Positions 9,314 to 17,068 of a stretch of DNA of 64,000 nucleotides are shown here, one piece after another. This DNA is from Massilia forsythiae. GTDB taxonomy: Bacteria > Pseudomonadota > Gammaproteobacteria > Burkholderiales > Burkholderiaceae_D. Under the pieces are notes generated by a model. That model was not told the DNA's origin. It worked only from the letters and a program-made list of their open reading frames with translations, and ran no database searches. The DNA is taken from contig NZ_CP051685.1 of NCBI RefSeq assembly GCF_012849555.1, positions 2,294,001 to 2,358,000 on the forward strand, read 5' to 3'. The position numbers and the translations under genes are program-made. The stretch's first letter is position 1, and each line of letters opens with the position of its first letter.

Positions 9314-10333
9314 ATGGAATTTTTCAAAATCAAACGGGACATCCCGTTCATGCGCCATGCGTTGATCTTCAACGTGATCTCGGCGCTGACCTTCGTCGCC
9401 GCGGTATTCTTCCTGTTGCACAGGGGCCTGAACTACTCGGTCGAGTTCACCGGCGGCACCACCATGGAGCTGCGCTACAACCATGCGGCCGACCAGGACA
9501 AGATCCGCCACAATCTGGAAAAGCTGGGCTTCGAACCGGTGGTGACCAGCTTCGGCGCCGCCAGCGACATCATGCTGCGCCTGCCGCCGCTGAAGAACTC
9601 CACCGGCGTGGCGCCTTCGGCCACCGTGTTCAACGCGCTGTGCGCGGCCGAAGGCGGCACCCCGAAGCAGATCCAGGAAACCACCGACAAGGGCGAGAAC
9701 ATCACCCGCACCAGCTGCGTGAACGCCGCCGGCGCCGAAGTGGTGAAGCTGCAGCGCGTCGACTCGGTCGGCTCGCAGGTCGGCGACGAACTGGCGCAGA
9801 ACGGCCTGAACGCGCTGATCATGGTGGTGGTGGGCGTGATGATCTACCTGGCCGTGCGCTTCGAGTGGAAGTTCGCGGTGGCGGCGATCATCGCCAACCT
9901 GCACGACGTGGTGATCATCCTGGGCTTTTTTGCCTTCTTCCAGTGGGAATTCTCGCTGACCGTGCTGGCGGCGATCCTGGCGGTGCTGGGTTATTCGGTC
10001 AACGAATCGGTGGTGATCTTCGACCGTATCCGCGAGACCTTCCGCAAGCAGCGCAAGATGAGCGTGACCGAGGTCATCGACCACGCGATCACCAGCACCA
10101 TCTCGCGCACCATCATCACCCACGGTTGTACCGAGATGATGGTGCTGTCGATGCTGTTCTTCGGCGGCCAGGCGCTGCATTATTTCGCCGTGGCGCTGAC
10201 CATCGGCATCCTGTTCGGCATCTATTCGTCGGTGTTCGTGGCCGCCGCCATCGCCATGTGGCTGGGCGTCAAGCGCGAAGACCTGATCAAGCCGGTCAAG
10301 GAGCGCGACGAGACCGACGGCGCCGTGGTGTAA
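9314..10333 (+). CDS. secF: Protein-export membrane protein SecF
   Basis: 339 aa, including a periplasmic insertion of about 40 residues between the 'VEFTGGTTMEL' block and the membrane domain, a variation often seen in betaproteobacteria. Family motifs: NYSVEFTGGTTMEL, GYSVNESVVIFDRIRE and RTIITHGCTEMMVLSMLFFGG. Six membrane segments are expected. It closes the yajC-secD-secF operon. No T-tracted hairpin lies directly after the stop; the first strong terminator is at 10501-10532. Confidence 0.96.
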   Translation: MEFFKIKRDIPFMRHALIFNVISALTFVAAVFFLLHRGLNYSVEFTGGTTMELRYNHAADQDKIRHNLEKLGFEPVVTSFGAASDIMLRLPPLKNSTGVAPSATVFNALCAAEGGTPKQIQETTDKGENITRTSCVNAAGAEVVKLQRVDSVGSQVGDELAQNGLNALIMVVVGVMIYLAVRFEWKFAVAAIIANLHDVVIILGFFAFFQWEFSLTVLAAILAVLGYSVNESVVIFDRIRETFRKQRKMSVTEVIDHAITSTISRTIITHGCTEMMVLSMLFFGGQALHYFAVALTIGILFGIYSSVFVAAAIAMWLGVKREDLIKPVKERDETDGAVV

Positions 10334-10465
10334 GCGCGCCCGGCTTGGCCGTGGCGGATTTTGTTTTTTGCGCCGGCGCAAACGGCACGAACATTGAACC
10401 GATGAATTTTTGGTTATGTGAAACGCCGCACAGAGCGGGGGGAGTGCGGCCCTTACCATGGACTC

Positions 10466-10532
10466 GTCTCTTTCAGGACATCCCTAGTTTTGGACTTCAG
10501 CCCGCTTCCCTTCGAAGTGGGTTTTTTTTTTT
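10466..10532 (+). ncRNA. Candidate small RNA 3' module, copy 1 (34-nt conserved block plus terminator)
   Basis: The 34 bases 10466-10499 (GTCTCTTTCAGGACATCCCT..., ending GGACTTCA) are identical to 10651-10684. A terminator follows directly: CCCGCTTC/GAAGTGGG stem (10501-10521, one G-U pair) and 11 T. The 5' end is not defined; a transcript could start in the 130-bp secF-downstream stretch. In this copy the block is read-through compatible with a 9-codon ORF (ATG at 10458, ending GGA CAT CCC TAG), but copy 2 has no in-frame start, so RNA sequence rather than peptide appears conserved. It could instead be only the secF operon terminator with a conserved leader. Confidence 0.5.
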
Positions 10533-10650
10533 GCTCTTGTGTGTTTGTAATCTTATTTATTATCTGTTCTATATCAAACAAACGTCAAAAAATTTAACAA
10601 GTGTGAGGCAGCGCACAGAATTTATAAGTCAAGGGAACTACTATTATCCT

Positions 10651-10712
10651 GTCTCTTTCAGGACATCCCTAGTTTTGGACTTCACCCGCTCCCCAGGAGC
10701 GGGTTTTTTTTT
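10651..10712 (+). ncRNA. Candidate small RNA 3' module, copy 2 (34-nt conserved block plus terminator)
   Basis: This second, identical 34-nt block (10651-10684) is followed by a perfect terminator, CCCGCTCC-ccag-GAGCGGG, and nine T (10704-10712). Upstream (about 10535-10600) the DNA turns AT-rich, with TTGTAA at 10545 and TATATC at 10570, so an independent promoter is plausible. Because transcription from secF should stop at copy 1, copy 2 needs its own promoter to be expressed, which favours a separate small RNA. The rest of the secF-HDOD gap (10334-10799) holds a 16-bp palindrome, TTTGCGCCGGCGCAAA (10367-10382), and no ORF I would trust. Confidence 0.55.
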
Positions 10713-10799
10713 GCCGTCTGCCGCGAAAGTGTGGCGTCGCAAAGGGTGCAGGACAATGATGGTGAGCGCTCCGGACGAGCGCTTCGGGCAGGAGGGTGC

Positions 10800-11633
10800 T
10801 CAGGACAGGGCGGCGCTCAATCCGCGTACTTCGGCGGCGGATTCTTCCAGGATCAGCGTGAGGGTGCCTTCGCCGACCGCGAAGTCGATGGTGGCGGCGG
10901 TCTGGATGCCGGCGGCGCCGGGACGCTCCATCAGCGGCGAACCCACCGGCGACAAATCGTTCGCCAGCAGCAGCGTGTCGCCCAGGGTTTCCGGCGGCAG
11001 CGCGCGCATGCCGTTCCACAGCGCCTCGATCGCGCCCATCACCGGCGCCGGCACGCCCAGCTTGAGCAGGACGCCGCGGCCGATCATGGTTTCGCCATGC
11101 TCGATCCAGTCGTCGGCGCCGCCTTCCAGCAGGCCCGGGAACTCGGCCGCGCGCGACAGCAGGTAAAAGCCGCCGACCTCGTGCACGATGCCGGCGAACA
11201 TGGCGGTTTCCGGATCGACGTGCGAGACGCGCTTGGCGATCACCTGCGACAGCGCGGCGACGTGCGCCGAGTGCCGCCACAACTGGTCCGACTTGGCGCG
11301 CAGTTCCGGGTCGGTGATGCCGCCGGCCAGCTGGCGCACGATCACCGACGCCGCCAGCGCTCCCAGCGTACGGAAGCCGACGCGCTGCACGGCGCTGCGC
11401 ACGTTGGTGACGTCGTTGCCGAAGCGGTTGTAGGCGGCCGAGTTGGCGATGGCGACGGTGCGCGCGGCCAGCAAGGGCTCGGTCTGCACCAGGCGCGCGG
11501 CCTCATCGACGTGGCAATCGGGATTGGCGAGCGCGCGCTGCAGCTTGAGCGTGGCGTCGACGTTGGTAGGAAAGCTGAGGTCGCCGCGGGCGGCTTGTGC
11601 GGCGATGCGCTTGAGGGCGTCGATTCTATCCAT
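10800..11633 (-). CDS. HDOD-domain signalling protein
   Basis: 277 aa. An HDOD domain (HD-related output domain, no catalytic HD pair) covers about 12-210. It includes DLSFPTNVDATLKLQRALANPDCHVDEAARLVQTEPLLAARTVAIANSAAYN in pieces typical of the family, NVRSAVQRVGFRTL, and LWRHSAHVAALSQVIA. No second domain is evident. HDOD proteins act in cytoplasmic signalling, often linked to c-di-GMP or motility; no partner gene here specifies the role. It is transcribed towards the small-RNA region. Confidence 0.85.
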   Translation of the reverse strand: MDRIDALKRIAAQAARGDLSFPTNVDATLKLQRALANPDCHVDEAARLVQTEPLLAARTVAIANSAAYNRFGNDVTNVRSAVQRVGFRTLGALAASVIVRQLAGGITDPELRAKSDQLWRHSAHVAALSQVIAKRVSHVDPETAMFAGIVHEVGGFYLLSRAAEFPGLLEGGADDWIEHGETMIGRGVLLKLGVPAPVMGAIEALWNGMRALPPETLGDTLLLANDLSPVGSPLMERPGAAGIQTAATIDFAVGEGTLTLILEESAAEVRGLSAALS

Positions 11634-11720
11634 GGGAAAAATTATACTCTCAAACCATCGCCGTTTCGGGGAAGCGGTCCATGCGCCGGCGCGCTGCGAC
11701 GGCCGGCGCCGGGAATGCCG

Positions 11721-12002
11721 TCAGGGTTCGCTGAAGATGGCGTCGCAGCCATCCTTGGCTTCCTCGGTGTCCTGCAGTTCGTCGATCAGGCCCAGGTCGA
11801 ACAATTCCTCGACCGCATTCATGAAGCTGTTCAGGGTGGCGGCGCCGATCAGGCGGTAGATTTCACCCGCCTCGTTGCGCACGCCGATCTGCATCGGCTC
11901 GTCGCGCACTTCCTCGGGCGAGGCGACGTCGAGCAGCAGGTTGCCGATGATGTGCTTGTCGAAATGGGCCGGCTTTTTACCTTCGAGCAGGGCAGTGTTC
12001 AC
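11721..12002 (-). CDS. Conserved-looking 93-aa protein of unknown function
   Basis: A GTG start preceded by AAGGAATATC gives a 93-aa acidic protein that starts (V)NTALLEGKKPAHFDKHI and contains EVRDEPMQIGVRNEAGEIYRL and a C-terminal acidic helix rich in Asp/Glu. It has no signal peptide, membrane helix or Cys pair. It has no ATG start, so a simple ORF search that requires ATG merges it into a longer false frame. Position between the HDOD gene (88 bp away) and the divergent EamA gene gives no clear functional hint. I do not recognise the family. Confidence 0.6.
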   Translation of the reverse strand: MNTALLEGKKPAHFDKHIIGNLLLDVASPEEVRDEPMQIGVRNEAGEIYRLIGAATLNSFMNAVEELFDLGLIDELQDTEEAKDGCDAIFSEP

Positions 12003-12164
12003 GATATTCCTTTTCTTGTTGGAGGGGTGCCGGGCGCTGGGCGCCGGCGATGGCGCGATTATAGCCGTCCCGCGCGGCGCCGTCCGCCGCCCGCGGCAGC
12101 CTCGCCATCGCCAGGGACGGCGGGGCAAGGTACCATAGCCGGTTTCGCCATCTTCCCGTTCGCC

Positions 12165-13070
12165 ATGACCCAGCCACTGCGCGGCATCCTCGCCCTCGTC
12201 CTCGTCGTCCTCGTGTGGGGCACGACTTTTCCCGCGATGAAGGACCTGACGGCGACCTTTTCTCCGGTCTGGATCATCCTGGTGCGCTTCGCCGTGGCGA
12301 CACTGCTGCTGTCGCCCTTCCTGTGGCGCGCCCGCCGCGCCGACCTGGCCGCCGGCCTGCTGCTCGGATTGGTGTTGTTTTTCTGCTACCTGTTCCAGGT
12401 CGAAGGCCTGGCGCTGACCAGTTCCAACCGCAACGCCTTCATCACCGGCCTGAACGTGCTGGTGGTGCCGCTGCTGGGCGTGCTGGGCGGACGCTGGCCG
12501 GAACGCCGCATCGTGCTGGCGCTGGTCCTGGCGCTGGCCGGCCTGGCCGCGCTGTGCTGGGACGGCGGCGCCTGGGGCCGCGGCGACACGCTGGCGCTGC
12601 TGGGCGCGTTCTGCTTCGGCGCCTACGTCAAACTGATGGAAAGCCGCACGCGCCGGGCGCACCGCCTTCTCGGCGTGACGGCGGCGCAGATCGCCACCGT
12701 GGCCGCCTGCGCCGCGCTGTGGCTGCTGGTCGGGGAAGCGCCGCATGGGACGAGCGCGGAAGCGGCGCTGTATTGGCGCCACATCGGCGCCAGCCTGGCC
12801 GGCTACTGGCCGAATTTCGCCTACCTGGGCGTGGTCTGCACCGCCGCCATCATCTCGCTGCAGGCGTGGGGCCAGGCGCGCACCAGCGCCAACGAGGCGG
12901 CCGTGATCTATGCCTTCGAACCGGGCGCGGCCGCCTTCTTCGGCTTCCTCTGGCTGGGAGAAGCGATGAGCGGACGCGGCTGGCTGGGGGCGGCGCTGTT
13001 GATCTCCGGTATGATCATCAGCCAATGGAACAGCGAGGGCCGGCCCGCCGCCGCGCTCGCGCCCGAGTGA
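12165..13070 (+). CDS. EamA/DMT-family inner-membrane transporter
   Basis: 301 aa. Two five-helix EamA repeats: the first starts ILALVLVVLVWGTTFPAMKDL with FSPVWIILVRFAVATLLLSPFL, the second starts DTLALLGAFCFGAYVKLMES and ends LGEAMSGRGWLGAALLISGMIISQ. Members of the drug/metabolite transporter superfamily export amino acids, purines or metabolites, and the substrate cannot be told from sequence. The start at 12165 follows the family; the frame stays open far upstream but that is GC shadow. It could serve amino-acid export next to the AST regulator, which is only a guess. Confidence 0.85.
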   Translation: MTQPLRGILALVLVVLVWGTTFPAMKDLTATFSPVWIILVRFAVATLLLSPFLWRARRADLAAGLLLGLVLFFCYLFQVEGLALTSSNRNAFITGLNVLVVPLLGVLGGRWPERRIVLALVLALAGLAALCWDGGAWGRGDTLALLGAFCFGAYVKLMESRTRRAHRLLGVTAAQIATVAACAALWLLVGEAPHGTSAEAALYWRHIGASLAGYWPNFAYLGVVCTAAIISLQAWGQARTSANEAAVIYAFEPGAAAFFGFLWLGEAMSGRGWLGAALLISGMIISQWNSEGRPAAALAPE

Positions 13071-13108
13071 CCGACTTGACCGATGCCGAACCGACCCGTG
13101 AATCGCTC

Positions 13109-13143
13109 CCTGAGCCGCCGCCTGAGCCGCCGCCTGAGCCGCC
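13109..13143 (+). repeat. 12-bp tandem repeat, three copies
   Basis: CCTGAGCCGCCG is repeated almost three times between the EamA stop and the ArgR-like start. It sits where the ribosome-binding site of the regulator should be, and no usual SD is visible there. Confidence 0.8.
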
Positions 13144-13146
13144 CCG

Positions 13147-14088
13147 ATGCAGCACGCTGACCTGATCCGCCTGGCGCAGGAGACGCCGCTGCGCCTGCTG
13201 CTGGTGAACGCCGGCGAGCCGGATTCGCTGACCTGGTCCGGACTGGTGCAGCCGCTGCGGCTGGCGGCCAAGCTGCTCGGGCCGCAGCGCCTGCACGTGG
13301 ACGTGCGCAGTCCGGACAAGTTCGCCGGCGAAGCCTTGCGCCCCTGGCACCTGGTGCTGCTGGCGGCGGACGAGGCCGAGGCCGGCCTGCGCCCCGCCAA
13401 CATGCGCAGCCTGGCCGCGCGCTGCCGCGCCGCACCCTGCTGGGGCGGGGTCGGCGCCGGCGTGCTGTGGCTGGCCGAGGCCGGCGTGCTGAACGGCGTG
13501 CGCAGCGCGCTGCCCTGGTCGCTGTACCCGGACGCCGACGCCATCGCCGACCATGCTCTGTTCAGCCCGCACCTGTTCGAGATCGACGGCGCCTGCCTGA
13601 CCTGCTGCGGCGGCGCCGCCAGCATCGACTTCGCGCTGACCCTGGTCGACCTGCTGTTCGGCGCCACGGTGCAAGCGCAGGTCAAGGAAGTGCTGTGCGT
13701 GGAGCGCGTGCGCGGCCTGGAAGAGCGCCAGCGCATGGCGCTGCAGGCGCGCTTCGGCGTGCTGCAGCCGAAGCTGACCGAAGCCGTCACCCTGATGGAA
13801 GCCAACATCGAAGAACCGCTGTCGACCGACGAGATCGCGCAGCTGGCCGGCCTGTCGCGGCGCCAGCTGGAACGCCTGTTCAAGCAATACCTGGGCAGCC
13901 TGCCGTCGCGCTACTACCTCGAACTGCGCCTGAAACGCGCGCGCCAGCTGCTGCGCGACTCGAACCACTCGATCGTGCAGGTCGGCCTGATGTGCGGCTT
14001 TTCCTCCGGCTCCCACTTCTCCACCGCCTTCGGCGCCCTGTTCGGCAACACCCCGCGCGAAGAACGCCAACGCAAACTCAGCGAATGA
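13147..14088 (+). CDS. argR: ArgR-like AraC/GlxA-family activator of arginine catabolism
   Basis: 313 aa. The N-terminal half is a DJ-1/PfpI-like (GlxA-type) sensing domain. The C-terminal about 100 residues are an AraC DNA-binding domain with two helix-turn-helix units: LSTDEIAQLAGLSRRQLERLF, and SIVQVGLMCGFSSGSHFSTAF at about 275-295. This is the architecture of Pseudomonas ArgR, an AraC-type activator of the AST operon and of NAD-glutamate dehydrogenase, unrelated to E. coli ArgR. Its place directly before astC supports the same job. In-frame stops at 13135 and earlier fix ATG 13147 as the first possible start. The symbol is by analogy. Confidence 0.8.
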   Translation: MQHADLIRLAQETPLRLLLVNAGEPDSLTWSGLVQPLRLAAKLLGPQRLHVDVRSPDKFAGEALRPWHLVLLAADEAEAGLRPANMRSLAARCRAAPCWGGVGAGVLWLAEAGVLNGVRSALPWSLYPDADAIADHALFSPHLFEIDGACLTCCGGAASIDFALTLVDLLFGATVQAQVKEVLCVERVRGLEERQRMALQARFGVLQPKLTEAVTLMEANIEEPLSTDEIAQLAGLSRRQLERLFKQYLGSLPSRYYLELRLKRARQLLRDSNHSIVQVGLMCGFSSGSHFSTAFGALFGNTPREERQRKLSE

Positions 14089-14099
14089 TGACCCCCATC

Positions 14100-14396
14100 A
14101 AACCGGGGTCAGAGTCCGATTTTTGGCAATTTCCTCTCGGCTAGACTTTCACCCGATTGCAATGTGGGGCCAGAGCACAAATCCGGGCAAGTTCGGGGTC
14201 AGAGCACAATCTCGTCGATCGCGTGCATGCAATAGCGCGCCGTAGAGGGCCGATCGCCGGCCGTTCAGCGACGTCGACCTGGATTCGATGCCCCAATCGC
14301 GCCGCCAATCTGCTCTGACCCCGAATTTTGGCTATGTATCCAAGGCATTGGCAGTGGTTGAGGAAATTGCCAAAAATCGGGCTCTGACCCCGGTTT
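14100..14396. mobile_element. 297-bp element with 37-bp terminal inverted repeats (MITE/REP-like)
   Basis: The bases 14100-14136 (AAACCGGGGTCAGAG...) and the reverse complement of 14360-14396 match at 36 of 37 positions. Inside are further copies of the core GGGGTCAGAGC or its complement near 14166, 14194 and 14311. No transposase ORF fits inside. The same core forms a hairpin at 32353-32394, so this is a dispersed family. The element fills most of the 457-bp argR-astC gap and therefore lies directly upstream of the AST promoter. I saw no clear target duplication. Confidence 0.7.
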
Positions 14397-14477
14397 GTGG
14401 GAGCACAAAGGTTTGCTGCTCGTCCAAAAATGAAAATGCCTGTCGCAGATTGAAAAGAACTGTAGGTGTGCCCTTTC

Positions 14478-14483
14478 TATAAT
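14478..14483 (+). promoter_or_regulatory. -10 element of the AST operon promoter
   Basis: A perfect TATAAT lies 63 bp before astC, with no recognisable -35 at 16-18 bp (the nearest, TTGAAA at 14450, is 22 bp away). A good -10 with no -35 fits an activator-dependent promoter such as one driven by ArgR. An ArgR site was not identified. Confidence 0.5.
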
Positions 14484-14545
14484 GGGGCGCTCGGTGCGGC
14501 TGCTGGAGTCGCGCGGTCCCTTTAATTTAGGATGAGGAAAACGTC

Positions 14546-15787
14546 ATGAATGCCAAACTCGACTCGGGTGTCACCACGCGGCCTGTCACACGCCAGACTT
14601 ACGACGAAGTGCTGGTGCCGACCTATGCGCCGGCCGCGATGATCCCGGTGCGAGGCGCTGGCCTGGACGTGTGGGACCAGGAAGGCAAGCACTACCTCGA
14701 TTTCACCTCCGGCATCGCCGTCTCCAGCCTGGGCCACTGCAACCCGGTGCTGGTCGATGCCATGACGCGCCAGATCAACACCGTCTGGCACCTCGGCAAC
14801 GGCTACACCAACGAGCCGGTGCTGCGCCTGGGCGCGGCGCTGACCGAGGCCACCTTCGCCGACCGCGCATTCTTCTGCAACTCGGGCGCGGAAGCCAACG
14901 AGGCCGCCCTGAAACTGGCGCGCAAGTACGCGCACGAGAAGTTCGGTCCGCACAAATCGCGCATCGTGTCGTGCTACGCCTCGTTCCACGGCCGCACCCT
15001 GTTCACGGTGTCGGTCGGCGGCCAGTCGAAGTACACCGAAGGCTTCGAGCCGCTGCCGCCGCAGATCAACCACATCAACTACAACGACATCGCCTCGGCG
15101 CGCGCCGCCATCGGCGACGACGTCGCCGCCGTGATCGTCGAGCCGATCCAGGGCGAGGGCGGCGTGATCCCGGGCGACATCGACTTCCTGAAAACGCTGC
15201 GCGAGCTGTGCGACCAGACCGGCGCGCTGCTGGTGTTCGACGAAGTGCAGTCGGGCGTGGGCCGCACCGGCGCGCTGTACGACTACATGAACGTCGGCAT
15301 CACCCCGGACATCCTGACCTCGGCCAAGGCGCTCGGCAACGGCTACCCGATCGGCGCCATGCTGACCACCGAGGCGATCGCCCAGCACCTGAACGTCGGC
15401 TCGCACGGCACCACCTACGGCGGCAACCCGCTGGCCACCACCGTGGCGCTGAACGTGATCGAGCAGATCAACCAGCCGGCCTTTCTGGCGCGCGTGCGCG
15501 ACGCCAGCGCCAGGGTGTTCGCCAAGCTCGAGCAGCTGGCCGCCGACTACCCGGCGCTGTTCGCCAAGCCGCGCGGCAAGGGCCTGCTGATCGGCCTGCC
15601 GATGGCGCTTGAGCAGAAGGGCCGCGCCAAGGACTACACCAAGGTCGCCGAAAAGCTCGGCCTGATGCTACTGATCGCCGGCCCGGACGTGGTGCGCCTG
15701 GCACCGGCGCTGATCGTCTCCGACGCCCAGATCGACGAAGCCGACCGCATCATGCGCGCCGCGGCCGACCAGTTCAGCGCAGGCTGA
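14546..15787 (+). CDS. astC: Succinylornithine/acetylornithine aminotransferase
   Basis: 413 aa, class III PLP aminotransferase. Visible features: NSGAEANEAALKLARK for cofactor phosphate, SFHGRT, FDEVQSGVGRTG (Asp pairing with the pyridine N), and the Schiff-base lysine K261 in TSAKALGNGYP. It moves the amino group of succinylornithine to 2-oxoglutarate, giving succinylglutamate semialdehyde and glutamate. Sequence alone does not separate it from biosynthetic ArgD; the operon with astA, astD, astB and astE assigns it to AST. GAGGAAA precedes the ATG. Confidence 0.93.
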   Translation: MNAKLDSGVTTRPVTRQTYDEVLVPTYAPAAMIPVRGAGLDVWDQEGKHYLDFTSGIAVSSLGHCNPVLVDAMTRQINTVWHLGNGYTNEPVLRLGAALTEATFADRAFFCNSGAEANEAALKLARKYAHEKFGPHKSRIVSCYASFHGRTLFTVSVGGQSKYTEGFEPLPPQINHINYNDIASARAAIGDDVAAVIVEPIQGEGGVIPGDIDFLKTLRELCDQTGALLVFDEVQSGVGRTGALYDYMNVGITPDILTSAKALGNGYPIGAMLTTEAIAQHLNVGSHGTTYGGNPLATTVALNVIEQINQPAFLARVRDASARVFAKLEQLAADYPALFAKPRGKGLLIGLPMALEQKGRAKDYTKVAEKLGLMLLIAGPDVVRLAPALIVSDAQIDEADRIMRAAADQFSAG

Positions 15788-16022
15788 TCCCGGTGCGGGC
15801 GGCGCTGCGCCGGCTGCCGATCGGGCCGGCGCCGCGCCCGCGGGGGCAGGGCGGCGGCAATTGCCGCGGTATTCCCCGGCGCGCGCAGGCGCCCGTTCCC
15901 GGCGGCGTGCAGCCCGCGCGATCGCAGTCCCTGCGCGCGACCGGTTCGCCGCAAGCGGATCGCCGGGGCGCCGCCGGCGCCTTGCCGGCCGCCCGCCGGC
16001 AGCCATCTTTTTGGGAGTCTCC

Positions 16023-17054
16023 ATGTATGTAGTCCGTCCGGTCGAACCTGCGGATATCGGCCCCCTCGAGAGCCTGCTCGCGGCGTCCACGCCCGGCGTG
16101 CACACGCTGCCGCGCACCCGTGAAAAGATCGCCGCGCTGGTCGAGCGCTCGGTCGCCTCGTTCGCGGCCCACGTCGACATTCCCAGCGAAGAAACCTACC
16201 TGTTCGTGCTGGAGGAAGCCGCCGGCGGCGAACTGGCAGGCACCGCCGCCATCCACGCCTCGGCCGGCTCCAACGGCACCTATTTCGCGTTCCGCAACGA
16301 CGTGATCCAGCAAGTCTCGCGCGACCTGAACATCAGCCACAGCGTGCATGCGCTGACGCTGTGCTCGGAACTCACCGCCTACTCGCAGCTGTCCGGCTTC
16401 AGCATCCGCCGGCGTGCCGGCGCCGGCTTGGAGGCGGCCCTGCTGTCGCGCGCGCGCCTGCTGTACGCGGTGCTGGCGCCGCACCGCTTCGGCGACCGCT
16501 TCTTCGTGCCGCTGGCCGGCGTCACCGACGAAGAGGGGCAATCGCCGTTCTGGGATGCGCTCGGCCGCAAGTTCTTCAAGATGGATTTCCTGGATGCCGA
16601 GCGCACCATCGGCGGCGCCCGCAACCGCACCCTGATCGTCGAGCTGATGCCGCACTACCCGGTGTACGTGCCGCTGCTGCCCGGCCCGGCGCAGGCGGCG
16701 ATGGGGCAGATCCACCCGAACGGCCAGCTCGCCTTCGACCTGCTCACGGCCGAAGGCTTCGAAGCCGACGAATACATCGACATCTTCGACGGCGGCCCGA
16801 TCCTGCAGGCGCACCGCAACGGCCTGCGCTCGTTCACCGGCTCGATGGTGCGGCGCGTGGCGGCGCAGGACCAGCCGGCCTGCACGCCCGAGGCGCTGGT
16901 GCACTACGCCGTCGCCGCCGGCGAGCGCAATTTCCGTGCGGTGGTGGCGGCATGCGCACCCATCGACAGCGGCGAGTCGATCTGCCTGCCGGCCTGGGCG
17001 CGCCAGGCGCTGGGCGTGGCGTCCGGCGACTCCGTCATCTGCGTCCGCATCTAA
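16023..17054 (+). CDS. astA: Arginine N-succinyltransferase, first subunit (AruF-like)
   Basis: 343 aa. AstA family features: MYVVRPVEPADIGPLESLL at the start, FWDALGRKFFKMDFLDAERTIG, LIVELMPHYPVYVPLLP, and ADEYIDIFDGGPILQAHR. The reaction is arginine plus succinyl-CoA to N2-succinylarginine, the first AST step. Two consecutive astA genes suggest a heteromeric enzyme as in Pseudomonas AruF/AruG. The start at 16023 has GGGAGT upstream. The 235-bp gap after astC is GC-rich and holds the palindrome GCGGCAATTGCCGC (15854-15867) but no gene. Confidence 0.93.
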   Translation: MYVVRPVEPADIGPLESLLAASTPGVHTLPRTREKIAALVERSVASFAAHVDIPSEETYLFVLEEAAGGELAGTAAIHASAGSNGTYFAFRNDVIQQVSRDLNISHSVHALTLCSELTAYSQLSGFSIRRRAGAGLEAALLSRARLLYAVLAPHRFGDRFFVPLAGVTDEEGQSPFWDALGRKFFKMDFLDAERTIGGARNRTLIVELMPHYPVYVPLLPGPAQAAMGQIHPNGQLAFDLLTAEGFEADEYIDIFDGGPILQAHRNGLRSFTGSMVRRVAAQDQPACTPEALVHYAVAAGERNFRAVVAACAPIDSGESICLPAWARQALGVASGDSVICVRI

Positions 17055-17068
17055 TGGAAGAGGAATCC

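Noticed and set aside
10367..10382. TTTGCGCCGGCGCAAA as secF terminator
   Set aside because: A perfect palindrome, but with no T tract after it on either strand.
7340..10459. 1039-codon minus-strand frame opposite secD and secF
   Set aside because: Antisense shadow with His/Arg/Gly-biased composition and no domain; secD and secF are certain.
10458..10487. Nine-codon leader peptide ATG...TAG overlapping small-RNA copy 1
   Set aside because: The second copy keeps the nucleotides but has an in-frame stop upstream and no start codon, so peptide conservation is not supported.
11721..13883. 720-codon minus-strand frame
   Set aside because: Only its last 94 codons (from the GTG at 12002) are a likely gene; the rest is antisense to the EamA and ArgR-like genes.
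15788..16022. Small gene in the astC-astA gap
   Set aside because: Frames there are Arg/Pro/Ala-rich without SD or conserved motif; the DNA is an unusually GC-rich spacer with one palindrome.
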